Origin: Acholeplasmatales bacterium
GTDB lineage: Bacteria; Bacillota_I; Bacilli_A; Izemoplasmatales; Hujiaoplasmataceae
DNA: 20,770 bases
Direction: 5' to 3'
Assembly: GCA_003477305.1 (NCBI GenBank)
Contig: DMTN01000064.1
Coordinates: 6,241 to 27,010 of the forward strand
Part shown: in pieces, positions 16,048-20,770 of the stretch
How positions within the stretch are numbered: the first letter of the stretch is position 1
How the letters are laid out: every line of letters starts with the position of its first letter
Made by a program: the position numbers and the translations under genes
Notes under the pieces: model-generated
Seen by the model: the letters and a program-made list of their open reading frames with translations, nothing else
The model's database searches: none
Told to the model about the DNA's origin: nothing

Positions 16048-17086
16048 CGTGCTCCACCTTCATCAAGTGGATTTCGTAGGAGTCGACGCGCAGACCGACG
16101 TGTTCGCCTACTTTGCGGTTTTCGTAGGTGTGGATCACGAACTCCTTGCCTTGCACCATCACGCAGAGTTCGAAGTGGACGCCGCGGAAGATCGAACTTG
16201 ATACTTCGCCGATCAGCTTCGCGCCGACGGCGTCGATGATGTCGAGGTCTTCCGGCCGGATCACGACGTCGACTGGTTCACCGTCGGCGAACTGCGTGTC
16301 GACGCAATCGAATTCGGCGCCCATGAAGCTGACGAGGTTCTGCCGCACATACACGCCATCGAGGATGTTCGACTCGCCGATGAAGCGGGCGACGAAGCGG
16401 TTCTTCGGTTCGTTGTAGATGCCGGTCGGCGTGCCGATCTGCTGGATCACGCCGTCTTTCATAACGACGATCGTGTCCGACATCGTGAGCGCTTCTTCCT
16501 GGTCGTGCGTGACGTAGACGAAGGTGATGCCGAGTTTCCGTTGCATTTCCTTGAGTTCGTATTGCATGTTCTGGCGAAGCTTCAGGTCAAGCGCGGCGAG
16601 CGGTTCGTCGAGCAGGAGGATTTTCGGTTTGTTGACGATCGCTCTAGCGATCGCGACGCGCTGCATCTGTCCGCCGGAGAGATTGGCGACTTTGCGGAGC
16701 GCGAAATTCGGAAGGGAGACCATTTTCAGGGCGTTTTCGACCCGTTCGGCGATTTCGGCTTTCGGAACCTTCTGGTTGCGCAGGCCGAAAGCGATATTAT
16801 CATATACGTTCAAATGCGGGAAAAGCGCGTACCTCTGGAAAACCGTATTGATCGGTCGCTCGTACGGCGGGATGTCGTTGACGACGGCGCCGTTCATGAC
16901 GACTTCGCCGGAATCGGGTTTTTCGAATCCGCCGATCATTCTCAGGGTCGTTGTTTTACCGCAGCCGGAAGGGCCCAGCAAGGTGATGAATTCATTCTCG
17001 TTGATGTAAAGGTTGATATGATCGACGACCGCCGTGCCGTCATACATCTTGGTGATGTCTTTTAGTTCGATGAGCTTCTTTGCCAT
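16037..17086 (-). CDS. potA: Spermidine/putrescine ABC transporter ATPase PotA
   Basis: A 349-residue ATPase driving the polyamine importer. Seen: Walker A GPSGCGKT at 38-45, Q-loop Gln84 in VFQRYALFPH, signature LSGGQMQR at 136-143, Walker B LLLDEPLAALD with Glu161, switch His194 in VTHDQEEAL, and a C-terminal TOBE-like regulatory domain (about 240-349) containing VVIRPEDL. The start is the ATG at 17086 with GAGGGAG upstream. An in-frame ATG at 17134 would add 16 unrelated residues and lacks a ribosome-binding site. First gene of potABCD, transcribed from the promoter at 17151-17179. Confidence 0.96.
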   Translation of the reverse strand: MAKKLIELKDITKMYDGTAVVDHINLYINENEFITLLGPSGCGKTTTLRMIGGFEKPDSGEVVMNGAVVNDIPPYERPINTVFQRYALFPHLNVYDNIAFGLRNQKVPKAEIAERVENALKMVSLPNFALRKVANLSGGQMQRVAIARAIVNKPKILLLDEPLAALDLKLRQNMQYELKEMQRKLGITFVYVTHDQEEALTMSDTIVVMKDGVIQQIGTPTGIYNEPKNRFVARFIGESNILDGVYVRQNLVSFMGAEFDCVDTQFADGEPVDVVIRPEDLDIIDAVGAKLIGEVSSSIFRGVHFELCVMVQGKEFVIHTYENRKVGEHVGLRVDSYEIHLMKVEHVEH

Positions 17087-17150
17087 GCTTCTCCCTCTTC
17101 CGTTCACAGAACCCCAATATGACATGATCTTCATAGAAAAATCAAAGATT

Positions 17151-17179
17151 ATTATAATCCCTTGGGGGGGGTTTGTAAA
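17151..17179 (-). promoter_or_regulatory. Promoter for potABCD with a homopolymer in its spacer
   Basis: TTTACA (17174-17179), 17 bases, TATAAT (17151-17156) on the minus strand. The spacer holds eight consecutive C (G at plus 17164-17171). The predicted transcript start near 17144 leaves a leader of about 58 bases. Confidence 0.85.
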
Positions 17180-17233
17180 CTGTTTTCAGCATTTATTTTC
17201 CCGGTTTCCGCATCGCCTCAAAACCTGTAAAAT

Positions 17234-17254
17234 TATCTATGTAAAACATAGATA
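17234..17254. promoter_or_regulatory. Operator-like palindrome upstream of potABCD
   Basis: TATCTATGT (17234-17242), three bases, ACATAGATA (17246-17254): a perfect 9-bp inverted repeat in an AT-rich non-coding stretch about 55 bases upstream of the pot -35. There is no T run on either side, so it does not look like a terminator. The binding protein is unknown. Confidence 0.5.
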
Positions 17255-17270
17255 GCCACACCCTCTTTTC

Positions 17271-17300
17271 AATAAAAAACCCCCGTTTGCACGAGGGTTT
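17271..17300 (-). terminator. Intrinsic terminator of the small membrane protein gene
   Basis: The minus-strand stem AAACCCTCG pairs with CGGGGGTTT (17292-17300 with 17277-17285, one G-U pair, 6-base loop) and runs into TTTTTTATT. It starts 6 bases after the stop at 17306. Confidence 0.85.
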
Positions 17301-17305
17301 GGGGA

Positions 17306-17542
17306 TCAGGCGGAAAGGAGATAAAACAGGGCGGCGCCGAGGTAGTAAAGTCCGACCGCGAAGAGCAGCGCGCCGATGATCCGGGCCATCATTTTTTCCT
17401 GTTTGCGGGGTTCTGCGATCCGTCCGAATTTGCGTTTTTGAACCCACTGGACGACGCCCTTCCAGCGCAAGAAGAACGCGCCGCCGACCAGACAGAAAAA
17501 CAGTCCCGAAAACAGCAGTAAAAGTTTCATGAAAAGATCCAT
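17306..17542 (-). CDS. Small two-helix membrane protein, function unknown
   Basis: A 78-residue protein I do not recognise. Helix 1 spans about residues 4-25 (MKLLLLFSGLFFCLVGGAFF), a basic cytoplasmic-type loop about 27-50 (RWKGVVQWVQKRKFG, AEPRKQEK), and helix 2 about 53-76. The start chosen is the ATG at 17542 with GGAG eight bases upstream, 22 bases after the transcript start predicted from the promoter at 17571-17599. A further ATG at 17530 is possible. The upstream part of the open frame is Arg/Pro-rich and looks like shadow coding. It has its own promoter and terminator, so it is a monocistronic unit between the pot operon and the two-component genes. Confidence 0.72.
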   Translation of the reverse strand: MDLFMKLLLLFSGLFFCLVGGAFFLRWKGVVQWVQKRKFGRIAEPRKQEKMMARIIGALLFAVGLYYLGAALFYLLSA

Positions 17543-17570
17543 CAAATCAACTCCGTTCGAACTCGTATCC

Positions 17571-17599
17571 ATTGTACCAAAAGCGGTTCGGCGATGCAA
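17571..17599 (-). promoter_or_regulatory. Promoter for the small membrane protein gene
   Basis: TTGCAT (17594-17599), 17 bases, TACAAT (17571-17576), with a TG one base before the -10 (TGGTACAAT). The predicted start is near 17564. Confidence 0.7.
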
Positions 17600-17609
17600 G
17601 CGATAACGC

Positions 17610-17688
17610 AAAACGCCTTCCGCACCGGCCGCTTCGTTACAGGAGAGATCACGAAGGCATAGGGGGGAGCCGGCAAGGAAGGCGTTTT
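17610..17688. other. Nested inverted-repeat element, possible structured RNA
   Basis: Three nested stems: outer AAAACGCCTTCC (17610-17621) with GGAAGGCGTTTT (17677-17688), 12 bp perfect; middle CCGGC (17625-17629) with GCCGG (17669-17673); inner CTTCGT (17632-17637) with ACGAAG (17651-17656), 13-base loop. It contains no convincing reading frame and matches no riboswitch or small RNA I can recall. On the minus strand it could be a terminator for the kinase gene, a leader for the small membrane gene, or an independent RNA started at 17714-17722. Confidence 0.55.
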
Positions 17689-17713
17689 CGGGCAATTCGT
17701 GTTGTCGGAAATC

Positions 17714-17722
17714 ATTATAACA
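17714..17722 (-). promoter_or_regulatory. Extended -10 promoter element reading into the inverted-repeat element
   Basis: TGTTATAAT on the minus strand: perfect -10 (17714-17719) plus extended-10 TG (17721-17722). There is no good -35. A transcript would begin near 17707, about 19 bases before the outer stem of the structured element. Confidence 0.5.
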
Positions 17723-17731
17723 TCTTACGCG

Positions 17732-17749
17732 ACCCCATTCGGGGTTTTT
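17732..17749 (+). terminator. Short terminator-like hairpin on the plus strand
   Basis: ACCCC-ATTC-GGGGT followed by TTTT on the plus strand. The 5-bp stem is short. No plus-strand gene ends here, so it would only make sense for a plus-strand transcript of the neighbouring element; it may be chance. Confidence 0.35.
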
Positions 17750-17780
17750 ACAAGTTCGCCGCGACAATACCGCAATCCGG

Positions 17781-19106
17781 CTACGTCCGCTTCGGAATCT
17801 CGAAAGTGAAGCGGGCGCCGTGCGCGGGCGATGCGGCGGCGGTGATTTTTCCGCCGTGGGCGACCACGATGGCACGGGCGATCGTGAGCCCGAGGCCGGT
17901 ATGCCCCTTGTATCCGATGAAGTAACGTTCGAAGACCCGCTCGCGATCGGTCAAAGGAATTCCGGGGCCGTCGTCGTCGATGGTCACGATGATCCGGTCG
18001 GCTTCGACCGATACGTTGATGTCGATCGCCGTCTTCGCGTAGCGGACGCCGTTGGATAGGACGTTGACGAAGGCCGCCTCGAGTTTTTCGGCGTCGGCGG
18101 TCAGATACGATTCCGCCGCGATCGGATGCAGCCGGAGTTCGACATTCGCTTCGTGCGCCGCGATCTGGACCGAGTTCATCGCGTCAGCGATGACGTCGGA
18201 GAGGTTCGTCTTCTGCATCTTGTAGACAGTCTCGACGGCGTCGAGCCGCCCGAGGAAGAGGATCTGGTTGATGTTGTCCTTCAGTTTTTCGCTTTCGGTC
18301 ATGATCACCTTGCAGGCGTTCTGGGCTTCTTCTCCCTGCAGGACGCCGACGTCGAGGCCTTCGGCGTAGCCGTAGATGTTGGTAAGCGGCGTCTTCATCT
18401 CATGCGAGAAATTGTGCAAAAATTCACGTTCGCTCGTTCGGTAGTCGTTCAAGCGGATCGATGCCTTCTCGAGGGCGCTGCCAAGTTCGTTGAACTCGGC
18501 GATGTCGAAGACAGGACGCGGTTCGGGTTTGCGCTCCGGATCCATCCGGTTGGCGTATCCGGCCAGATCGCGGATCGGATTGGCGAAGACGCGCGCCGCG
18601 AAAACGGAGATGAGCGAAATCGAGATGAACAGGAAGAGGACGCCGACGAAGGCGGCGTAGAACATCCCTTCCCCGCCGTCGACCGCAAGATCTTCACTGC
18701 GGAAGACGTAAAGCGTGTACCCGTCGTCCGTCAGCTGGGTGATCGTGAAATAATAATACATCGTGCCGGTGCGGACCCCGCGCACGCCGTATGTTTCGGA
18801 AACGACGCTGGCGCCGGTCAACGTCGGCAGATCGCCCGCGAAGGTCGCGGCGATGACCACATCGTCCTTGAACAGGATCGTTTCGACGCCGGTGATCGTC
18901 TTGATGTCGATCATGTCGTCGATCATCGACGCTTCCGTATCGATCGAGACGGAGGCGGAGATCGAATCGTTCATCGTCTTCACGTTGGCGAACAAAAGCC
19001 GGTTCGAGGCGCTGCGGAGAAAGAAGCCGGACAGCATGCCGGCGATCGCGAAACAGATCGCGAGCAGGATGCCGAAATACAGGATCAGCTTATGCCTGAT
19101 GGTCAT
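17781..19106 (-). CDS. Sensor histidine kinase (two-component system)
   Basis: A 441-residue membrane sensor. Helix 1 (about 7-29) and helix 2 (about 148-171) flank an extracytoplasmic domain of about 115 residues. A HAMP-like linker follows (about 172-225), then the phosphoacceptor motif FSHEMKTPLTN with His235, the N-box VNVLSNGVRYA with Asn352, DDDGPGI at 377-383 and GHTGLGLTIARAI from 401. All catalytic boxes are intact. The ATG at 19106 overlaps the regulator gene by 17 bases, so the two are translationally coupled and work as one system. The signal sensed cannot be read; no resistance or transport gene is clearly in the same operon. Confidence 0.95.
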   Translation of the reverse strand: MTIRHKLILYFGILLAICFAIAGMLSGFFLRSASNRLLFANVKTMNDSISASVSIDTEASMIDDMIDIKTITGVETILFKDDVVIAATFAGDLPTLTGASVVSETYGVRGVRTGTMYYYFTITQLTDDGYTLYVFRSEDLAVDGGEGMFYAAFVGVLFLFISISLISVFAARVFANPIRDLAGYANRMDPERKPEPRPVFDIAEFNELGSALEKASIRLNDYRTSEREFLHNFSHEMKTPLTNIYGYAEGLDVGVLQGEEAQNACKVIMTESEKLKDNINQILFLGRLDAVETVYKMQKTNLSDVIADAMNSVQIAAHEANVELRLHPIAAESYLTADAEKLEAAFVNVLSNGVRYAKTAIDINVSVEADRIIVTIDDDGPGIPLTDRERVFERYFIGYKGHTGLGLTIARAIVVAHGGKITAAASPAHGARFTFEIPKRT

Positions 19107-19806
19107 CGGGCGTCGCCCCCGCCTCGTGCACGACTTTATAGCCGAAGCCGAAGACCGTCTTGATTTCGACCGTCGACTTCGTCTCGGCGAGTTTCTTGCG
19201 GATCCGCTTGACGAGGTCGTCGACGCTCCGGGTGCCGTCGATGACTTCCCATTTCCAGATCTTGCGCAGGAGTTCTTCGCGCGAAAACGCCTTCGGACTG
19301 TCCTTCGAGAGCATCAAGAACAAATCGTATTCCTTCGAGGTCAAGTGCAGCGCCACGCCGTCGCAGATGATTTCGCGTTCCTTGAGCCGGTACTCGAGAT
19401 TGCCGATCGTGAACTGGCCGACTTCGTCGACGGGTTCGGTCTGGGTGCTGCGGCGGATCAGCGATTTCACGCGGACCGCGAGTTCGCGTCCGGAGAACGG
19501 TTTTGTGATGTAGTCGTCGCCGCCGATTTCGAGGCCGAGGATTCGGTCCATCTCCTCGCCTTTCGCCGAAACGAACAGGATCGGGATGTTGTGCTCCGCG
19601 CGGATTTTCGTGCAGACCGCGAACCCGCTCATGTCCGGCAGCATCACGTCGAGCACAAAACAGTCCGGGAGGACCGTTTGAAGCGCGTCGAGGAGGCCCT
19701 GGCCGGTCTTGAACTTCTCGACCCGGAAGCCTTCGTAGATGAGAAACTTCTCGATGATGTTGCGGATGTATTCATCGTCGTCGAGGACGAAAACGAGTTT
19801 CGACAA
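19090..19806 (-). CDS. OmpR/PhoB-family response regulator
   Basis: A 238-residue DNA-binding regulator. The receiver domain (1-120) has the acidic pocket Asp9-Asp10, phosphoacceptor Asp53 in FVLDVMLPD, Ser80 and Lys102 in TKPF. The C-terminal winged helix (about 135-230) shows LTSKEYDLFLMLSKDSPKAF and the recognition part SVDDLVKRIRKKL, ending KTVFGFGYKV. The start is a TTG at 19806: an in-frame TGA lies six bases upstream and AAGAAGTGA sits at correct spacing. It precedes the kinase gene and probably controls its own promoter as well as unknown targets. Confidence 0.95.
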   Translation of the reverse strand: MSKLVFVLDDDEYIRNIIEKFLIYEGFRVEKFKTGQGLLDALQTVLPDCFVLDVMLPDMSGFAVCTKIRAEHNIPILFVSAKGEEMDRILGLEIGGDDYITKPFSGRELAVRVKSLIRRSTQTEPVDEVGQFTIGNLEYRLKEREIICDGVALHLTSKEYDLFLMLSKDSPKAFSREELLRKIWKWEVIDGTRSVDDLVKRIRKKLAETKSTVEIKTVFGFGYKVVHEAGATPDDHQA

Positions 19807-19838
19807 AAGTCATCACTTCTTTCGCGTATAGTACCTGT

Positions 19839-19847
19839 ATGATAACA
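19839..19847 (-). promoter_or_regulatory. Probable promoter for the two-component operon
   Basis: TGTTATCAT on the minus strand, an extended -10 (hexamer TATCAT at 19839-19844). The -35 is weak. The predicted start is about 26 bases before the TTG start codon. It is divergent from the glutathione peroxidase promoter. Confidence 0.5.
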
Positions 19848-19906
19848 TATTCCGTTGATTTTAACACGCTTTTACCGTTTTGCCACACGCGTTCCGGGCG
19901 GATTCC

Positions 19907-19934
19907 TTGACCTTGCGGGCAGATGTGGTATGAT
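19907..19934 (+). promoter_or_regulatory. Promoter for glutathione peroxidase
   Basis: TTGACC (19907-19912), 16 bases, TATGAT (19929-19934), with extended-10 TG (TGGTATGAT). The predicted start near 19941 gives a leader of about 22 bases containing GGAGGT. Confidence 0.78.
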
Positions 19935-19962
19935 GGAGACAGAACCATCTCGGAGGTCAACC

Positions 19963-20421
19963 ATGTCCCTTTATACTTTTACCGTCAACGACGCCAAAGG
20001 CAACCCCGTATCGCTCTCCGCCTATCAAGGCAAAGTCCTGCTTGTCGTCAATACCGCGACGCACTGCGGCTATACCCCGCAATATGCGGAACTCGAGGAA
20101 CTGTACAAGCGCCATCATGACGCGGGTCTGGAAATCCTCGATTTTCCGTGCAATCAGTTCGCCGGCCAGGCGCCGGAAGCGATGCCCGATTATATCGCCG
20201 TCTGCCAACTGAAGTATCACACCGAGTTTCTGCCGTTTGAGAAACTGCATGTGAACGGCGATCAGGAACACCCGCTCTTCACCTTCCTCAAGGACGGCAA
20301 GAAGATCCGGTGGAATTTCACGAAATTCCTCGTCGACCGAAACGGCACCGTCGTCAAGCGTTTCGAACCGGGCGACAAGCCGCTTGGGTTTGAATCCGAC
20401 ATTCTCGCACTTCTGAAATAA
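19963..20421 (+). CDS. Glutathione peroxidase family protein (cysteine type, probably thioredoxin-dependent)
   Basis: A 152-residue thiol peroxidase that reduces H2O2 or organic hydroperoxides. Seen: peroxidatic Cys35 in NTATHCGYTPQY (a Cys codon, not selenocysteine), FPCNQFAGQ with Cys63 and Gln65, and WNFTKFLVDRNG with Trp117 and Asn118, completing the catalytic set. Cys81 lies where the resolving cysteine sits in cysteine-type family members such as yeast Gpx3 (Cys36, Cys64, Cys82), so recycling by thioredoxin is inferred. The start is the ATG at 19963 with GGAGGT five bases upstream; in-frame codons back to 19855 lie upstream of the promoter and are rejected. No signal peptide, so cytoplasmic. 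Single-gene unit ended by a perfect palindromic terminator. Confidence 0.95.
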   Translation: MSLYTFTVNDAKGNPVSLSAYQGKVLLVVNTATHCGYTPQYAELEELYKRHHDAGLEILDFPCNQFAGQAPEAMPDYIAVCQLKYHTEFLPFEKLHVNGDQEHPLFTFLKDGKKIRWNFTKFLVDRNGTVVKRFEPGDKPLGFESDILALLK

Positions 20422-20427
20422 CGATGC

Positions 20428-20455
20428 AAAAGGCACTCCGCGGAGTGCCTTTTTT
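20428..20455. terminator. Bidirectional intrinsic terminator between gpx and the acyltransferase gene
   Basis: A perfect 13-bp palindrome, AAAAGGCACTCCG (20428-20440) with CGGAGTGCCTTTT (20441-20453), runs into T on the plus strand. On the minus strand GGCACTCCGCGGAGTGCC is followed by TTTT, so it also serves the converging gene whose stop is at 20458. Confidence 0.92.
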
Positions 20456-20457
20456 CT

Positions 20458-20770
20458 CTATTTCTGGTCTTCTTCGCGTTTCTCGAGGCGCGTTTCGAGG
20501 ACTGTCGGGTTCAACAACGTTTTGACGAATTCGCGGATCGAGTTCGAATTGTAGAGGCCGTCGGTGATGCGCTCGTCGACGGCGCCGCCAATCGTGATGA
20601 TTTTGCGGATGCCGATTTTTTCTTCATCGGCGTCGACGACGACCGGAACGTAGCGTTCCTTGCCCATCGACAGGAAGATCGAGCAGGTGCCGAAATTGTA
20701 GATGTGGTGGTAGACATATCCCATCTTGATCGACTTCATGTTGGTGAGGAAGAGCGAGGTATGGAAGGGG
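20458..20770 (-). CDS. Chloramphenicol-acetyltransferase-superfamily acyltransferase (2-oxoacid dehydrogenase E2-like), N-terminus outside window
   Basis: Only the last 103 or so residues are present; the frame stays open to the right edge. The segment SLFLTNMKSIKMGYVYHHIYNFG and the later DERITDGLYNSNSIREFVKTLLNP resemble the C-terminal half of CAT-fold acyltransferase domains (Pfam 2-oxoacid_dh class), where a DERxxDG segment is usual. The catalytic HxxxD motif of E2 enzymes is replaced here by the form DERITDG (Glu-Arg in place of His), so E2 activity is doubtful. No lipoyl domain can be judged because the N-terminus is missing. It converges on gpx at a shared terminator. Confidence 0.65.
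   Translation of the reverse strand, partial: PFHTSLFLTNMKSIKMGYVYHHIYNFGTCSIFLSMGKERYVPVVVDADEEKIGIRKIITIGGAVDERITDGLYNSNSIREFVKTLLNPTVLETRLEKREEDQK

Noticed and set aside
16037..17134. potA starting at the ATG at 17134
   Set aside because: The extra 16 residues are not PotA-like and have no ribosome-binding site; the ATG at 17086 has GAGGGAG at correct spacing and begins the usual MAKKLIELKDI sequence.
17610..17688. Glycine-riboswitch-like strings (GGAGAGATC, CGAAGGCA) on the plus strand
   Set aside because: The order and pairing of a glycine aptamer are missing: there is no downstream CTCTCAGG partner and no glycine-cleavage or transport gene follows.
17732..17749. The CCCC-ATTC-GGGG hairpin as terminator of the kinase gene
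   Set aside because: On the minus strand the stem is preceded by the A run and followed by CGCG, so the T run is on the wrong side for the kinase transcript.
1..20770. Frequent GCGATCGC-like octamers, as in dispersed repeat families
   Set aside because: They fall mostly inside genes at Ala-Ile-Ala and similar codon runs and follow codon usage; I see no spacing pattern or enrichment between genes.
1..20770. CRISPR array, tRNA or rRNA genes, insertion sequences, toxin-antitoxin or defence cassettes
   Set aside because: No regularly spaced repeats, cloverleaf sequences, transposase motifs or terminal inverted repeats with target duplication were found on either strand.

Overview
The window reads as chromosomal DNA of a GC-rich Bacillota-type bacterium. 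Ribosome-binding sites are GGAGG/GGGAGG-like, several promoters are near-consensus sigma-A type (often with an extended -10, TGGTATAAT), and intrinsic terminators are common. TGA is used as a stop in the Nudix, ABC and potB/potC genes, so the code is standard. The gene content (potABCD, a CorA-type transporter, ABC-F, a heterodimeric ABC exporter, glutathione peroxidase) would suit the Mollicutes/Erysipelotrichia side of Bacillota. That placement is inference and weak. I see no tRNA, rRNA, CRISPR array, insertion sequence or phage gene.

Left part (1-3900): the 3' end of an HSL-type alpha/beta hydrolase on the plus strand converges on a minus-strand transketolase at a shared hairpin. Upstream of transketolase is a 313-residue alpha/alpha-toroid protein resembling squalene cyclases and prenyltransferases, driven by a perfect TTGACA-N17-TATAAT promoter. 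Promoter positions show that the longest open frames of both genes overstate their 5' ends.

Middle part (3836-13055), all on the minus strand, read from high to low coordinate: CorA-type metal transporter, ABC-F ATPase, Nudix hydrolase, arginyl-tRNA synthetase, and two half-size ABC exporters. The exporters carry complementary active-site defects and so look like an obligate heterodimer. A hairpin-plus-U-tract sits across the Nudix stop codon, just before argS.

Right part (13010-17300): a complete potABCD polyamine uptake operon on the minus strand, tightly packed with overlapping or near-touching genes. Its promoter has an 8-base homopolymer inside the -10/-35 spacer, and an operator-like palindrome lies further upstream.

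Far right (17306-20770): a small two-helix membrane protein, an unexplained 79-bp nested inverted-repeat element, an overlapping response regulator/histidine kinase pair, a divergent three-cysteine glutathione peroxidase, and the C-terminal end of a chloramphenicol-acetyltransferase-superfamily acyltransferase.

Most of the window is ordinary. The parts most worth a second look are the structured element at 17610-17688, the homopolymer in the pot promoter, the orphan toroid protein, and the terminator between the Nudix gene and argS.
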